Part shown: positions 30,001 to 39,889 of the stretch, piece by piece
Position numbering within the stretch: the stretch's first letter is position 1
Layout: every line of letters starts with the position of its first letter
NCBI GenBank assembly: GCA_002633025.1
Contig: NMRB01000273.1
Coordinates: 61,617 to 125,616, forward strand
Source of the DNA: Notospermus geniculatus
Taxonomy: Eukaryota > Nemertea > Pilidiophora > Heteronemertea > Lineidae
Direction of reading: 5' to 3'
DNA: 64,000 nucleotides
The notes under the pieces: generated by a model
The model's database searches: none
Told to the model about the DNA's origin: nothing
The model's input: only the letters and a program-made list of their open reading frames with translations
Program-made: the position numbers and the translations under genes

Positions 30001-33000
30001 GCAGGTGCTTGCTGCAAATGGTCATCATTGGTTGTCAGTCCATTTGACTATTATCATTTCTGTCCACCAAGATTGTAAACCCACAGAAGTATTCATTTCA
30101 GCTGTTGTGTTGTTAAGCCTTTCACCCTTTCCAATATTGCTGCGAATGACTATTCAGTAGAGACCAAACGCTTGATCAGGCCATCTCCTGATCAGGCAAG
30201 GTAGCCTGATGAAGCCATGTGGATAATTTCCTGTTCTTTTTTCTTGTATGTTTTTTTCTTCAAGATTTTCAGTCTAGGCCTAAAGCATGTGATCCACTAT
30301 TTAAAAGCAACCAGTAACAAAAGTATTTTCATTCAAACTTGTGTTGGTGTTTTTTAACAGATTTTCCATCAGATGGCTTCATCAGGCAACGTCCGCCATA
30401 TTGGAGGTAGCTTGATGAGGCTACATCCTGGTATTCTCCAGCTTCTGCTAATGGAAAACACCTTTTGATTTGACACACTGATTACGTCATAATTCCACGG
30501 TAGATTAGAGAATGGCACGGTGAGATCAAAGTATGGTATAAACACATGCTTTTAGTGATATGACATTTTGTTTCGCTTGCGGCCACTTTGTTTCTTTCTG
30601 ATTCTTGAGATGGTTGCCTCATCAAGCTACCGATATTGCCTCATCAGGAGAGGTAGCCTGATGAAGCCATATGGCCTGATCAGGCGTTTGGTCTCTACTG
30701 TATTTCTGCTGAGCAGGTTACGTTTGAATGGAGTGGGCTCATGGCTTGGAGTGGTTCAGGGTATACATGTACCATCCTCACTCCTCTTCATCCACTCACA
30801 CAAACATTTGAGGTAAAAACCCCTGATGTAGAAATGATGTGTACTTTCATTTGCTGAAAACAAGTACGGGACTTATCAATTGGGCTTCTTCTTCAGGTAC
30901 TATGTTGCAGAAGGAGTACGGATTTACTCTCAAGAGACGTGGCGACAGATCACTGGTGGGGAGGGAAGACATTTAGTGGAACAGCATATTGATTCTGTGG
31001 TAAGGAGTCTCAGTATCATCGCTATCGTCTCTCATTTCCCTCATTTCCTCATTCTTAAGGTCACAGATGATAAATGTATTGATACAAAATCCTCATGCTC
31101 GTATGAGCTGATCATTCATCTGAAAATACATATTATCAAGAATATATAAGTACCAAGAATGTACAACTCAAAATATGTGCCAAAAGTGAGTTCACTAATT
31201 TGCCTTTGGTGAACCTGTAACTGAAGGGATCTTAATTTATGAAGGATTATTGTGTAGAGAAGATCATTACGAACAAAATGACACCTCCTGCAGTTATATG
31301 CACTCAGAAATAACCGAGCTACAAGGTAGTTTTGAATGGACCATATTTTCGACAAATTGATATCGTACTTGATCTCAGGGTCGGGCACTCTGACCTAAAC
31401 AACAAATGCATGGTTTCACCAAAATCAAAAAAAATTTGTACGCCAGTAATATGTCTGTAACTTTACATAAGAATATTGCCGATATTCTAAATAATACAAT
31501 TCAGTCAACAACCGTTAAATCTAAACATTGGTTATTTAATTAGAAGGCCTATAATTACCGCACGCCCTCTATTATCAGAAAAAGTAACTTAATGCCCATC
31601 CGTTTGATTGATTACTAAGTTGTACATTCTTGGTACTTATATATTCTTGATATTATGGGTCACAGATCATATGGCCGGGAGCGGTAATTATTCGAAAATG
31701 CAACGCTTTGTACATTCCTTGTAGACTAGACGATTCTTGAATTAGCATGAGCCATGCACTGCCGCTGAAGCTGAAATCTCAACAAGAACCTTGATCTGAA
31801 AACAGGTGACATGACGCAATCCATGATTCAGCTACAGTTGACTCCAATGCAGTCTTCAAAGTCACTGTCATCGGGTTGTCTGTTTAGTCATTCAGTTTCA
31901 GACCGAGGATCTGCTGAGATTTCAGTGGAAGTGCACAGGTTTATGTTGTTGATGTTAGTTTGAGATTCATCTATCAGACAGGATGAGGCAAAAATTCTTT
32001 CACATGATCCATCCATTAATCAATTTAATTTAGACAGAAAATAAGTGATATCGGAAAATTCCATCATTTCAAATGCTATTCATTTCATTTCTTCCACAAA
32101 TGATCAATAAATCTAATTCCTGTCATTCTAGGTTTCCTATTACATTTCGCAGACAGAGGCAGATAACCACGCTGTCAGGGAAGCTGCGTGTGCGTGTATC
32201 GCAGAGTTAGGATCTAAGGTAAATGATTAATTCATTAACTGATGGTCCATGCTGTTTACATCGCCAGATCTGGGGGGGGGGGGGGGNGGGCTCTCAGATT
32301 AAAAGCTCCTTGCAGGTATCAGGATGTTAGAGATGTAAAAAAACAGTATGCCAGGAAATTGTATCCAAGAGTAAGAGCAGCCACTTTTCAAAATTTCACT
32401 GTCAATGACTCAGTCCATCTGACGAATCAAAGTCTTAATGAAGAAGTTCAGATATTATAGGCAAAGGCAGCTTACTCAAGAGCTGTGAATCCCTACTCAA
32501 TATTACTTTTGTTTTAGATTGGTGGTGATATTGTCTGCCCTCATGTGTCTTCCTTGTTAGATGCACTGATTATTTGTTTCAAAGATGACAGTTGGCCTGT
32601 CCGAGATGGTAAGTATTAAGACCAATCCTTTCTCACTTCTTTTGCTTTTATCTTTGTGTACAATGGTGTTAAGTATATTGCTCTGATAATGGCATCTTCT
32701 CTTGATTTCCTTCAGCATCCTGTGTGGCTTGTGGAAACTTCATCCTGTGTTTTCCAGAGGAGGCTCAGTAAGTCACCACGATCTTCAGTCTTATCTGACA
32801 GTGGACAACAAAGAAGAAGCCTGATCACGATGTGGTCCCAGACAAAATGATGTTTGTCCAATTTGCTGGTAGAGTGGAACCTACCCCATTGTCCCATTGT
32901 GGACTTCCTCTGTAAAGAACACGGAAGTCCAGTCGAAAATATATTGTTCATTTCCACATCTGTAATCAGGACAAGTACAGCATGTATCTGTTTCAAATGT

Positions 33001-35229
33001 GTCCTTGACAGAGACATTTTGCCTGATTGTTGTGACATAAAAATATTTCCCCATATTTCCATCTCAGGGGGATGATGGATACCATGTATCCACTCTTCTT
33101 CGAGAACCTTCAAGATAACATTCCCTCAGTCCGACAAGGTGGTGCTGTGGCGTTGGCGAATGTATGCAAAGCATATGGTAAGTCACTTTCAGAAATGTGA
33201 TCACATAGATTAAGGACTGTCTAATAGGTTGAATCTGTGCATCTAACAAGGGTATCATTCCAACCTGGAGGTATTGTCGGATGGCAGTCTTTCACTTTCA
33301 AATCCTCCAAACATGGCCTTATCTTTGTGCTTTTAGGCTCAGAAGCAGTGTCCAAGGTTCTTGAGAAGGTGGCTGAAGGTTTTAATGGTCTTGAGAAACA
33401 ACCTAAGGATACAGAGAAGTACAGTGGACTTGACAAGGGCCCAGCCGTGTTCGGTGTTGTCAAGAGGGCAAGAGACAATGACATGGACTTGCATTCAAAT
33501 CAAACAGTAAGACGTTTGAGATTTAAGTACAAATGCCAATCTTCTGAATAAATTTGTTGAACTAAATACCATAACTTGACACTAACCTTCAACTTGTCCT
33601 TGACCTTCACTTGACTCTGACCTACTTTCAGATGTATTCATGTGGTTCTCTAGCTCCTAAGATGGGTCGTGGTAAACGGGAAGGTGGATGCATGGATCAC
33701 AAGTTCAGGAGGCCTTCTGAGCCATGGGAGTTAGCTGATGGGTACGTACATCTCAACCCAATGCTTTCTCATTACAAGTCCTGTCCTTGAATTCTCTGTT
33801 GTTTCTTGCATTCCTACTTTCAGGTGTGTGTACCTTCTCGCTGAGCTCTCTGCCCTCCCATCAGAACACCAGAACGTCTCAAAACATCTGCCCCTCCTAG
33901 CGAAAGCCGCCTTACATCAACACTATACAAATCATGTACATTTTCTTGAGTCTGTATGTAAACAGGTGAGTGATGTGAGGTGACTGATTCTCCATTTAGA
34001 CAGAGGCTAGATTTGCCTCCGTGCTTGTGAAGAGCGATGTTACTGATATTTTGTATCCTTTCTTGCCAGCTTCCTGTGATCGCTAAAAACCTCGGTAAGA
34101 GACCTTTCAAGATGTATGTGGAACTATTCTTTGATGCCGTCTTCTATAGTTTGGTGAGTATCCTGCCTGAACACTGGACTGTTTTTAACAGAGGTGCCAA
34201 TGTCCTAACCTGCTGACTTGTACATCAAGGCTCAAAATAACTTTTTTTACTTGTGTAGCAAAATTGCCAATCAAGGGTTCCACTTGATTCGCAATTTTGG
34301 TACTTTGTGTAGCAACTTTTTTGTCCATTCAACATGTTCAACAGCGGAAGCCATCTTGCATGGCTGTTGATGTCAACCTCGCACACAACAACACTCACGC
34401 ATGCATGGCGAACATNCTGATTCTCCATTTAGACAGAGGCTAGATTTGCCTCCGTGCTTGTGAAGAGCGATGTTACTGATATTTTGTATCCTTTCTTGCC
34501 AGCTTCCTGTGATCGCTAAAAACCTTGGTAAGAGACCTTTCAAGATGTATGTGGAACTATTCTTTGATGCCGTCTTCTATAGTTTGGTAAGTATCCTGCC
34601 TGAACACTGGACTGTTTTTAACAGAGGTGCCAATGTCCTAACCTGCTGACTTGTACATGATCGTCTAACTGTGCATCACTTGCTGATCTGTGAATCAGCT
34701 AGTACTGGTATTCTGTAGGACTTCATCTGAATCATTGAATCTCTACTACTGCCTAACGTAAATCATCCTATCAGTTCACTCCTATGCAGTTAGTTTAAGC
34801 TTCATCACCCACTAATATGGTGTTGTCTGCTGTTTCAGTCATGTGATAATGCACTGACCTCAAGTGCTGCCAGCCAATGTTTAAATCAGTTGAGCACATT
34901 CCTTGGGGCTAGTATCATGAGGGGAAGAGTGGAACAGTTCAATCCAAGGTGAGTTTCGGTAGTTGTATAGATGTTGGGAGGGGCGATTAGAAACTTATGG
35001 CAGTGACAGTTACAGCCATTGTACAGTTTGGAAGTTGGTAGGCACTGAAAGGGTTACCAGATGAGGCAGTCTCAGTCTGCATTGTGGAACAATCATAACC
35101 AGTGCCATGGACGGAGGAGCTGTCAGAAACTGAAGCCACCTGAGCTTCTCGAAGTTTGTCAGTGTGTTTCATCCTTCTTTCAGGTACCTGCAACAGTTGG
35201 ATGCCAACCAAGCTATCGCCCCTCTGTGA
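12057..35229 (+). CDS. HEAT/ARM-type repeat protein, 3' part of a multi-exon gene (5' exons missing)
   Basis: I placed these coding exons by reading frame plus AG/GT boundaries: 12057-12241; block copy 1: 17564-17631, 18663-18826, 19032-19129, 21432-21541, 22568-22670, 23286-23372, 23607-23697, 23805-23856, 24136-24245; or block copy 2: 25355-25422, 26439-26602, 26808-26905, 29208-29317, 30897-30999, 32132-32218, 32518-32608, 32716-32767, 33068-33177; then 33337-33506, 33632-33741, 33824-33965, 34070-34153 (repeated at 34503-34586), 34839-34948, 35184-35229 with TGA. Using one block and one copy of the 84-base exon, all phases agree over 575 codons. The protein is a series of amphipathic helix pairs with HEAT-like signatures (NRFVRETGFQVCG, NWSQVRLAASVATRMFL, DNHAVREAACACIAELGS, DSWPVRDASCVACGNF, NIPSVRQGGAVALANVC). 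Such solenoids are usually protein-interaction scaffolds. I do not recognise the gene by name. Start and N-terminus are not in evidence. Confidence 0.8.
12930..13080. mobile_element. 151-bp MITE with ~45-bp inverted termini
   Basis: Both ends start AGGGAGTTTAAGAAATCAAA (on opposite strands) and stay complementary to about base 45. The three bases ATT flank both sides, a possible target-site duplication of the PIF/Harbinger length. It lies in the first intron of the HEAT gene and encodes nothing. Confidence 0.8.
13895..14095. mobile_element. Foldback MITE, GCAAGTTGGCT family
   Basis: One end reads TTCTCATGCAAGTTGGCTCT and the other, inverted, TTGAGAGCCAATTTGACAAG. Between them is the family core ACCATAGAAAACTATGG. 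Related copies lie at about 15905-16062, 18405-18572, 20960-21130 (inverted), 24785-24945, 26180-26340 and 28740-28905, plus a truncated piece near 12317-12390. Copies in the duplicated block count once each. All sit in introns of the HEAT gene. Confidence 0.7.
14289..14998. repeat. 140-bp direct repeat flanking a contig join (n at 14682)
   Basis: 14289-14428 and 14858-14998 share a segment from CCTGGGAGCTGGTTGCCAAG to GGCTATTGATTAG with only a few differences. Sequence diverges on both sides of each copy, and a single n lies between. The simplest reading is the end of one haplotype contig and the start of the other, each with a different insertion beside the shared segment. A true dispersed duplication is less likely. 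Confidence 0.65.
16375..17455 (+). mobile_element. Truncated non-LTR retrotransposon (Jockey/CR1-like LINE) fragment
   Basis: The frame at 16384-16887 encodes a reverse transcriptase core: DVIFLDYAKAFDTVPHERLL, then LGWIRSFLTNRQQYV, then SGVPQGSVLGPILFIVFIND and the catalytic-loop variant FADDAK. After the n at 16889 the continuation is not the same frame. The 3' part ends in a small hairpin region (GAGCCTGCAGGCTC) and an (ATG)n tail at 17430-17455, typical of LINE 3' ends. The whole piece is absent at the matching place in copy 2 (25235), where the host sequence is uninterrupted. It is 5'-truncated and inactive. Confidence 0.85.
18890..18990. mobile_element. Short hairpin MITE, TCCTCCCACAGCAGGG family
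   Basis: Left end TTCTCCCACAGCAGGGCTTG and right end CCCCTGCTGTGGGAGGATGG are inverted repeats around a ~50-base loop. The same hairpin recurs at about 19183-19290, 16275-17490 (split by the LINE), 22425-22505, 25157-25285, 26665-26758, 26955-27062 and 30770-30838. The CACAGCAGGG segment resembles a splice acceptor but is not used by any exon I placed. Confidence 0.7.
23427..23522. other. Assembly gap: poly-G run then 82 N
   Basis: Fourteen G are followed by N at 23441-23522. The duplicate copy shows that roughly 150 bases of intron (after 32287, through CTTAATGAAGAAG) belong here. No exon is lost, because the flanking exons at 23286-23372 and 23607-23697 are intact. Confidence 0.95.
30155..30700. 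mobile_element. 546-bp inverted-repeat transposon, present only in copy 2
   Basis: The ends are CAGTAGAGACCAAACG and its reverse complement CGTTTGGTCTCTACTG, with subterminal inverted modules (GATCAGGC, GTAGCCTGATGAAGCCAT). TATT flanks both sides, and the matching site in copy 1 (GACTATTTCTGC near 22372) is empty. It has no transposase ORF, so it is non-autonomous. The CAG...CTG ends are hAT-like, but the apparent 4-base duplication is shorter than the hAT norm. Confidence 0.8.
31137..31649. mobile_element. 513-bp inverted-repeat transposon, present only in copy 2
   Basis: The terminal inverted repeats begin CAAGAATATATAAGTACCAA and extend about 32 bases. The 7-base ATATTAT flanks both ends, and copy 1 has a single ATATTAT followed by GGGTCAC (near 22800), a clean empty site. 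No coding capacity is seen. It inserted in an intron between the exons at 30897-30999 and 32132-32218. Confidence 0.85.
33984..34662. repeat. Allelic contig overlap duplicating an 84-bp exon (n at 34416)
   Basis: 33984-34229 is repeated at 34417-34662, including the exon 34070-34153 (again at 34503-34586). The first copy then enters a unique insert (34230-34415, beginning CAAGGCTCAAAATAAC) and ends at n. The second continues into the next exon. Only one copy is needed for a standard protein, although the 84-base exon would stay in frame if used twice. The 34230-34415 insert is probably part of a transposon present on one haplotype. Confidence 0.75.
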
Positions 35230-36085
35230 AAACATAAGAAAAGATGAAGAGATGACATCAATGTGCCATCATGGCCAGTTTGATCTCAAGAAAAGAGCAC
35301 AAATGATTTGCTGATGCAAACTACAGATAGCAGGAGTTTTATGGAGAGTAAATGCAGGTCCTCAACAACTCAGCCTCACCAGAAGATGGCACCAGAGGAG
35401 AGTACTCAGTTCTTGCAGCAGAAGATGGCACCAACCTGGTACTCAGTCCTTGTAGCAGAAGATGGCACCTGCTGAGTACTCAGTCTTTGCAGCAGAAGAT
35501 GGCACTTGATGAGTTTTTATGAGTACCCACATCAGCGTTTTTGATCAAATCGCAATCGGTTTCTTGGTCAAGAAGTGGAATTAGGCCATGGAGGGTTGAA
35601 GTGGGCGTTACTGGTCTGTGATTTACATGAATAATAGCATCATAAACATGAATTATCATGTTTAATACTGTCATGCAGAAGTATCCTTGTTGAATTTCAT
35701 GAAACTATGTGCTGTGATTTTATGATTGGTTGCTTTCAATGTTTGTGCCAGTGTGTCACAAATTTCACGGGCGTTTTTTGATGCAACTTGCTGCCCCATG
35801 CATGCTGGGCTTATCATTTGCAGACCCCAGAATACATGTTTTGGTCAGGCATGCAGCTTTCGTGTTTTCGATGCCCTTAAAAAGGGAGAAGCACAAAACT
35901 GAGGTATTGTTTAAAATAATGGTGTATGCATCATGGAACCTTTTCTTGGGAGAGGGTGGTGTATGTCCAAGTGAGGTCCATGTTTATCTCTCGTGATTTA
36001 TAGCATGTGTTCTTTGACTTTGTATTTGTATTACTTTGTAATATTTGTTGAATATTTGTAAATAAATTTGACTGAAATGCATGCT
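35230..36085 (+). other. 3' UTR of the HEAT-repeat gene
   Basis: It runs from the TGA at 35227-35229 to the polyA signal. It includes a 38-39-base tandem repeat at 35380-35517 with the core AGCAGAAGATGGCACC, alternating with ACTCAGTCCTTG, in about 3.6 units. An ORF at 35730-35996 within it has no recognisable content. Confidence 0.65.
36061..36066 (+). terminator. Polyadenylation signal AATAAA of the HEAT-repeat gene
   Basis: The canonical hexamer lies 832 bases after the stop codon in AT-rich sequence (ATTTGTAAATAAATTTG). It is the first strong AATAAA after the stop. Confidence 0.7.
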
Positions 36086-37555
36086 TCCTTACGTTATCTT
36101 TTCCATTTTAGGCCTCCACACTCACTTGTCCAGTTTTTTTTACTTCTTTATTTTTGTTTTCAACGTAATTAACATTTTTACGACGTAGTACCGTAATGGG
36201 TGGCCAAAATGCGGAGAAAATACGGCGAAAAACGTAGGGTTGGCATCCCTGCCTTTCTCCGCACCGCGTGAATGACCGTGGCATGGGGTAAAAACTATTT
36301 TACGGTATCTGATCATGTTGTCATTGTCCTGAGTCTACACAGCATGCAACTTGCATTTCTGTTTGGCCCACTTGGCAAAAGGCCACAATAGCTCATGCTG
36401 CGTATAGCGTCTGAAGTGGTAGTCTTGTTCAAATGCGTTTGTAAATGATTTCCACCATCACCATGCTGCTAAAGCCAAGCGTGGCACTATTTTTGTTGGG
36501 CCTCTGCGTTGGTGTCTGTCAACATTTCATTCCTATAATTTCCTTTTGATGACCAGCACCACTGCACATCCAAGATGGCGGCTATGGTGGCCATCTTGAA
36601 TTCAGTTTCCGTTAAATATCTTGTGAATGGTTTCGGTATTAAATCGACCTGAAATTTTTTTGTGAGGGTTTGTCTTTTTGTGGAGAAGGCCCTTTAAATG
36701 ACCAGCACCCTTCCCCCCCCCCCATGCACCATCTGGGCCATTCCCACACACAACACACCATGCTCTGTGTTGCTCTTGTTGCATTAGGAATTCCATTACC
36801 AGTACATTTTTTGTATGGACAACCGACAATTACTAAATGCCCTTAACATTGTCACAGCCTCTCCATTTAGAACACTTGAATAGCCTAATATCCTAGCTGT
36901 TTGATGGATTCTACATGGTGTTGTAGAAAATATTTTCCTGAAAGAATGGGTCAAAGCCTGACCGCCATTTATCAATTGGAATTTTTTCCTCCGCTTGTTG
37001 ATTTATGCAGAGATGGCCATATTTATCTGTCAGTAAAGTTCAACCGGGGGAGGGGGGGGGTAGCATGTGTATGTGTCCGAGTCCCATGCTTGGAGGGCAG
37101 GCAGGGGAACTTTGAAGGGCTCATGAATAAGGGGTGTCTGTGGGAAGAATCAAGAAACAAAGAAATATCTCTAAAAAGTTTTCTTATAAAAAATTCATAC
37201 TACACAAGGTCACAATCTTAAAGAACTAAGCAGTATAAGAACTTATCAATGAAGTATAAACAGCCAATAAAAGTGCAAGTACTCTATCCATTATATTATA
37301 GGCAGGCCTATTGGTGGTGAGCAGTTAGTTACATTGGGTGTGCAAATTTCACTGAATTTTGGCTTTTGATTTTGAGAACCATTCTGAAAAATACTAGCGG
37401 TCAATTTGGCAAATATAGAGAGATACACGTAGATGTAATGGGAAGAGATAAAATGAAAGGTAAACTTATCACAAATCATAAAACAGCCCACAAATGTACG
37501 GCAATGCACTCTTTAGTTGGGCCATTTCATAGTTCAGTGATGTAGGCCTACATGT
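36086..37555. other. Intergenic stretch with Helitron-like end fragment
   Basis: No gene was found. At 36454-36493 the sequence CACCATGCTGCTAAAGCC, then AAGCGTGGCACTATTTTTG, resembles the 3' end region of the Helentron (about 50000-50043: CACCATGCCAATAGGCC, then GGCACTATTTTA). It may be the end of another, non-autonomous copy. A CpG-containing segment at 36180-36300 shows no ORF. Confidence 0.4.
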
Positions 37556-37886
37556 AATTTTATTTACATAGAAAACTAGGACGGAGTCAAGTTCTTCAGC
37601 ATTCTTTCTAACTAAATGACACAAAAATATACCATAAAGACGGATACAACAAATCGATGAGATTTTTGCAAGTTGTCAGGAAGAAAATACGTTGAGAAAG
37701 AACAACAAACATTAGCACAATCAAAACTCATTTCATCAACAAAATATATGTATTACTAAGTTGCCCATCAAACTCGGTGTTTGATAAATGGCAGAAGCAG
37801 GATAGGCCCTCGTACTGAAAAATAACTTTCTGACAGAGAAAAACTTGACAGCAGGTGATTACTTTGAAGAATTTGGATTGTCTAAC
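37556..37886. repeat. Duplicate of the sequence right of the Helentron (probable empty-site allele)
   Basis: From ATTTTATTTACATAG to GGATTGTCTAAC this matches 50038-50368 with one substitution seen (ACTCGGTG against ACTCAGTG). It ends at the single n (37887). On its left is ordinary sequence (GGCCTACATGTA). In the other copy the left neighbour is the Helentron 3' hairpin. This fits an uninserted allele placed before the inserted allele. Confidence 0.75.
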
Positions 37887-37887
37887 N

Positions 37888-38525
37888 AGGGGGCGTTTTG
37901 TGAAAAAATTCAAAGGCCTGTATTTTGAGAATGGCTTGAGCTATCGTGATGAAACTTTGTTTTTCTGTACCTCTAGTCTGTGGTGACTTGCACACGAAAT
38001 TTCAGCGCAGTCTGATTCCTGACTTTGCCACTAGGGGGCCAAAACGAAAGTATCAAATTTTTCCTTGTCAGATGGATAGCGCCTTTAGTTTTTGAAGGAT
38101 CATTTTCATATTGCACACAGGTGTGTACGACCACAAAATCTAGGTCAGGTTCAATTTTGGGTGCGATGCGATTCCTATTTTGGTAGATAGGGGGGGTTTT
38201 GTGAAAAACTTTAAAACGGCATATTTCAAGACTTCTTTGAGCTATCGCTTTGAAAATTTGTGTGTATGTTCCTCTTGGTTGAAGTGACTCAAATACGAAA
38301 TTTCGGTGTAATCTGATTGTCAGCTTTGCCACTAGGGGGCGCAAATGAACATCGCATAGTTTTCCTTGTCAGATGGATAGCGCTTTAAGTTTTTGACGGA
38401 TCATTTTCATATTGCATAATGGTGTGTGTGACCCAAAAATCTAGGTGAAGTTCGGTTTTGGATGTGATGAGCTTCCTATTTAGGTCAGTAGGGGGCGTTT
38501 TGTGAAAAAAATCAAAGGGCTCTGA
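37888..38525. repeat. ~301-bp tandem repeat, 2.1 units
   Basis: Units start at 37888, 38189 and 38490 with AGGGGGCGTTTTGTGAAAAA. Each contains GAGCTATCG, TTTGCCACTAGGGGGC and CTTGTCAGATGGATAGCGC. The same pattern, a GAGCTAT segment followed by TTTGCCACCAGGTGGC, is found inside the Helitron-like element at 40131-41157, so this array is probably Helitron-derived. Confidence 0.75.
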
Positions 38526-39702
38526 AACAATTTTCGACAGCCTGAATTGCCTGATAAGCTCAATGCATGCATCACAATTTACATTTTATGGTATGCTGAG
38601 GATTTTAATACCCAGTTTTACAGGCTGGTCTTCATGTTTAGCCTTAGCCATGCTATAACCTGATTTGAATTTCCCACCCTCTCCATACATTCTGTCATCT
38701 TCCCATCATGCAGTGCACACTTCCTGCAGAAATACAGAGCACATGGTCATCATGGATGCAGTTTTGTGGTGCTGAGGGATACATGATTGCCAGATTGAAA
38801 ATTATCAACTTGTTTGTACCGGTATTGGTAGTTATTTGTTGGATGTGAGGAGTAGGAGACACAGAGGTATGGCACACTTGCAAATGGGCTAACCCTTCAA
38901 CTACAGGTCATACTGAACATTCTGAAATTTATCCAAAAGTTCCACTGAAAGTTCATGGAACCTGTCTGTGTGTTGAGTGCATGTATGATGTATGAATAAC
39001 CCACCCAGGGCCCAGGCCTATTAATTGCATTGACCTCTTTCCACATAAACAGTGTACAAACGGTTGAAAATGATAAACTATGAATGTTATTTGTTTATTT
39101 TGAAGTATAGGCCTACACTGTCACTAGTCAAGTAAACCTGCTATTTTTGAGAAGGTTAACCCCATATTAGGCAGTTCCACCAGTAGGAAAAAGTCCCATT
39201 CATTGGTCAGTGGAACATGTGGTGGAAAGGACTTTGTAAAAAACTCTGTAGGCTTTATATTGTAATATTCTCTACGCTTTCCTGATTGGCACATATTTGA
39301 TGTGTTAACCCTTTGACATCCACTCCACAGCAAGAGATCGGAGACCTGTTTGTTCAATTCTAACTGGCACACCATAGGCCTGGCCCTAGTTCAAAGGGAA
39401 TTAGCCCCGGCAGTCAGAACTGACGCTAAGAGTAATTTCGTTGCCCATGAAATTTTCAATTTCGTAATTTTGTATAGGTATTTTAATAGATTACATCCTT
39501 GATTTCGGCCCAGATTTGCAGTTGACTGTGTTCTAAATGCTGTTTAAAGGTATCAAAGCCACAGCACTTGTGCAAATGCCCTTAAAATTAATAAATTCCT
39601 GATGTCAGACTACAGACTAAAGATGACGGCATTTCATTCTAGATCTATTCAACTTTGACCTTGACCCTCTGACTGCTCGGCACTCGCTGTGAAGTCCCTT
39701 CT

Positions 39703-39860
39703 GGGCTGGGTTGCACAAAACTCATGTTAGCGCTAACATCATGTTAGCGCTAACATCATGTTAAATGACGTAAAATGACAATGGATTTTGACGTCATCTA
39801 ACATAAAAGTTAGCGCTAACACCATGTTAGCGCTAACATGAGTTTTGTGCAACCGGCCCC
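39703..39860. mobile_element. Foldback MITE with TTAGCGCTAA palindromes
   Basis: The ends GGGCTGGGTTGCACAAAACT and AGTTTTGTGCAACCGGCCCC are inverted repeats. The arms contain repeated GTTAGCGCTAAC palindromes. It has a small loop and no ORF. Confidence 0.85.
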
Positions 39861-39889
39861 TGCTCTATAACTTAAAGCCGCACAGTATG

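Larger units (their letters stand above)
24553..33348. repeat. Copy 2 of the 8.9-kb tandem duplication
   Basis: It starts at ACTGTCATG and runs colinear with 15683-24552 into the full copy of the exon at 33337, so only this copy is physically continuous with the 3' exons. It contains two inverted-repeat transposons (30155-30700, 31137-31649) absent from copy 1 and lacks the LINE. The segment missing in the copy 1 N gap is present here after a poly-G run and one n (32287). Confidence 0.85.
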
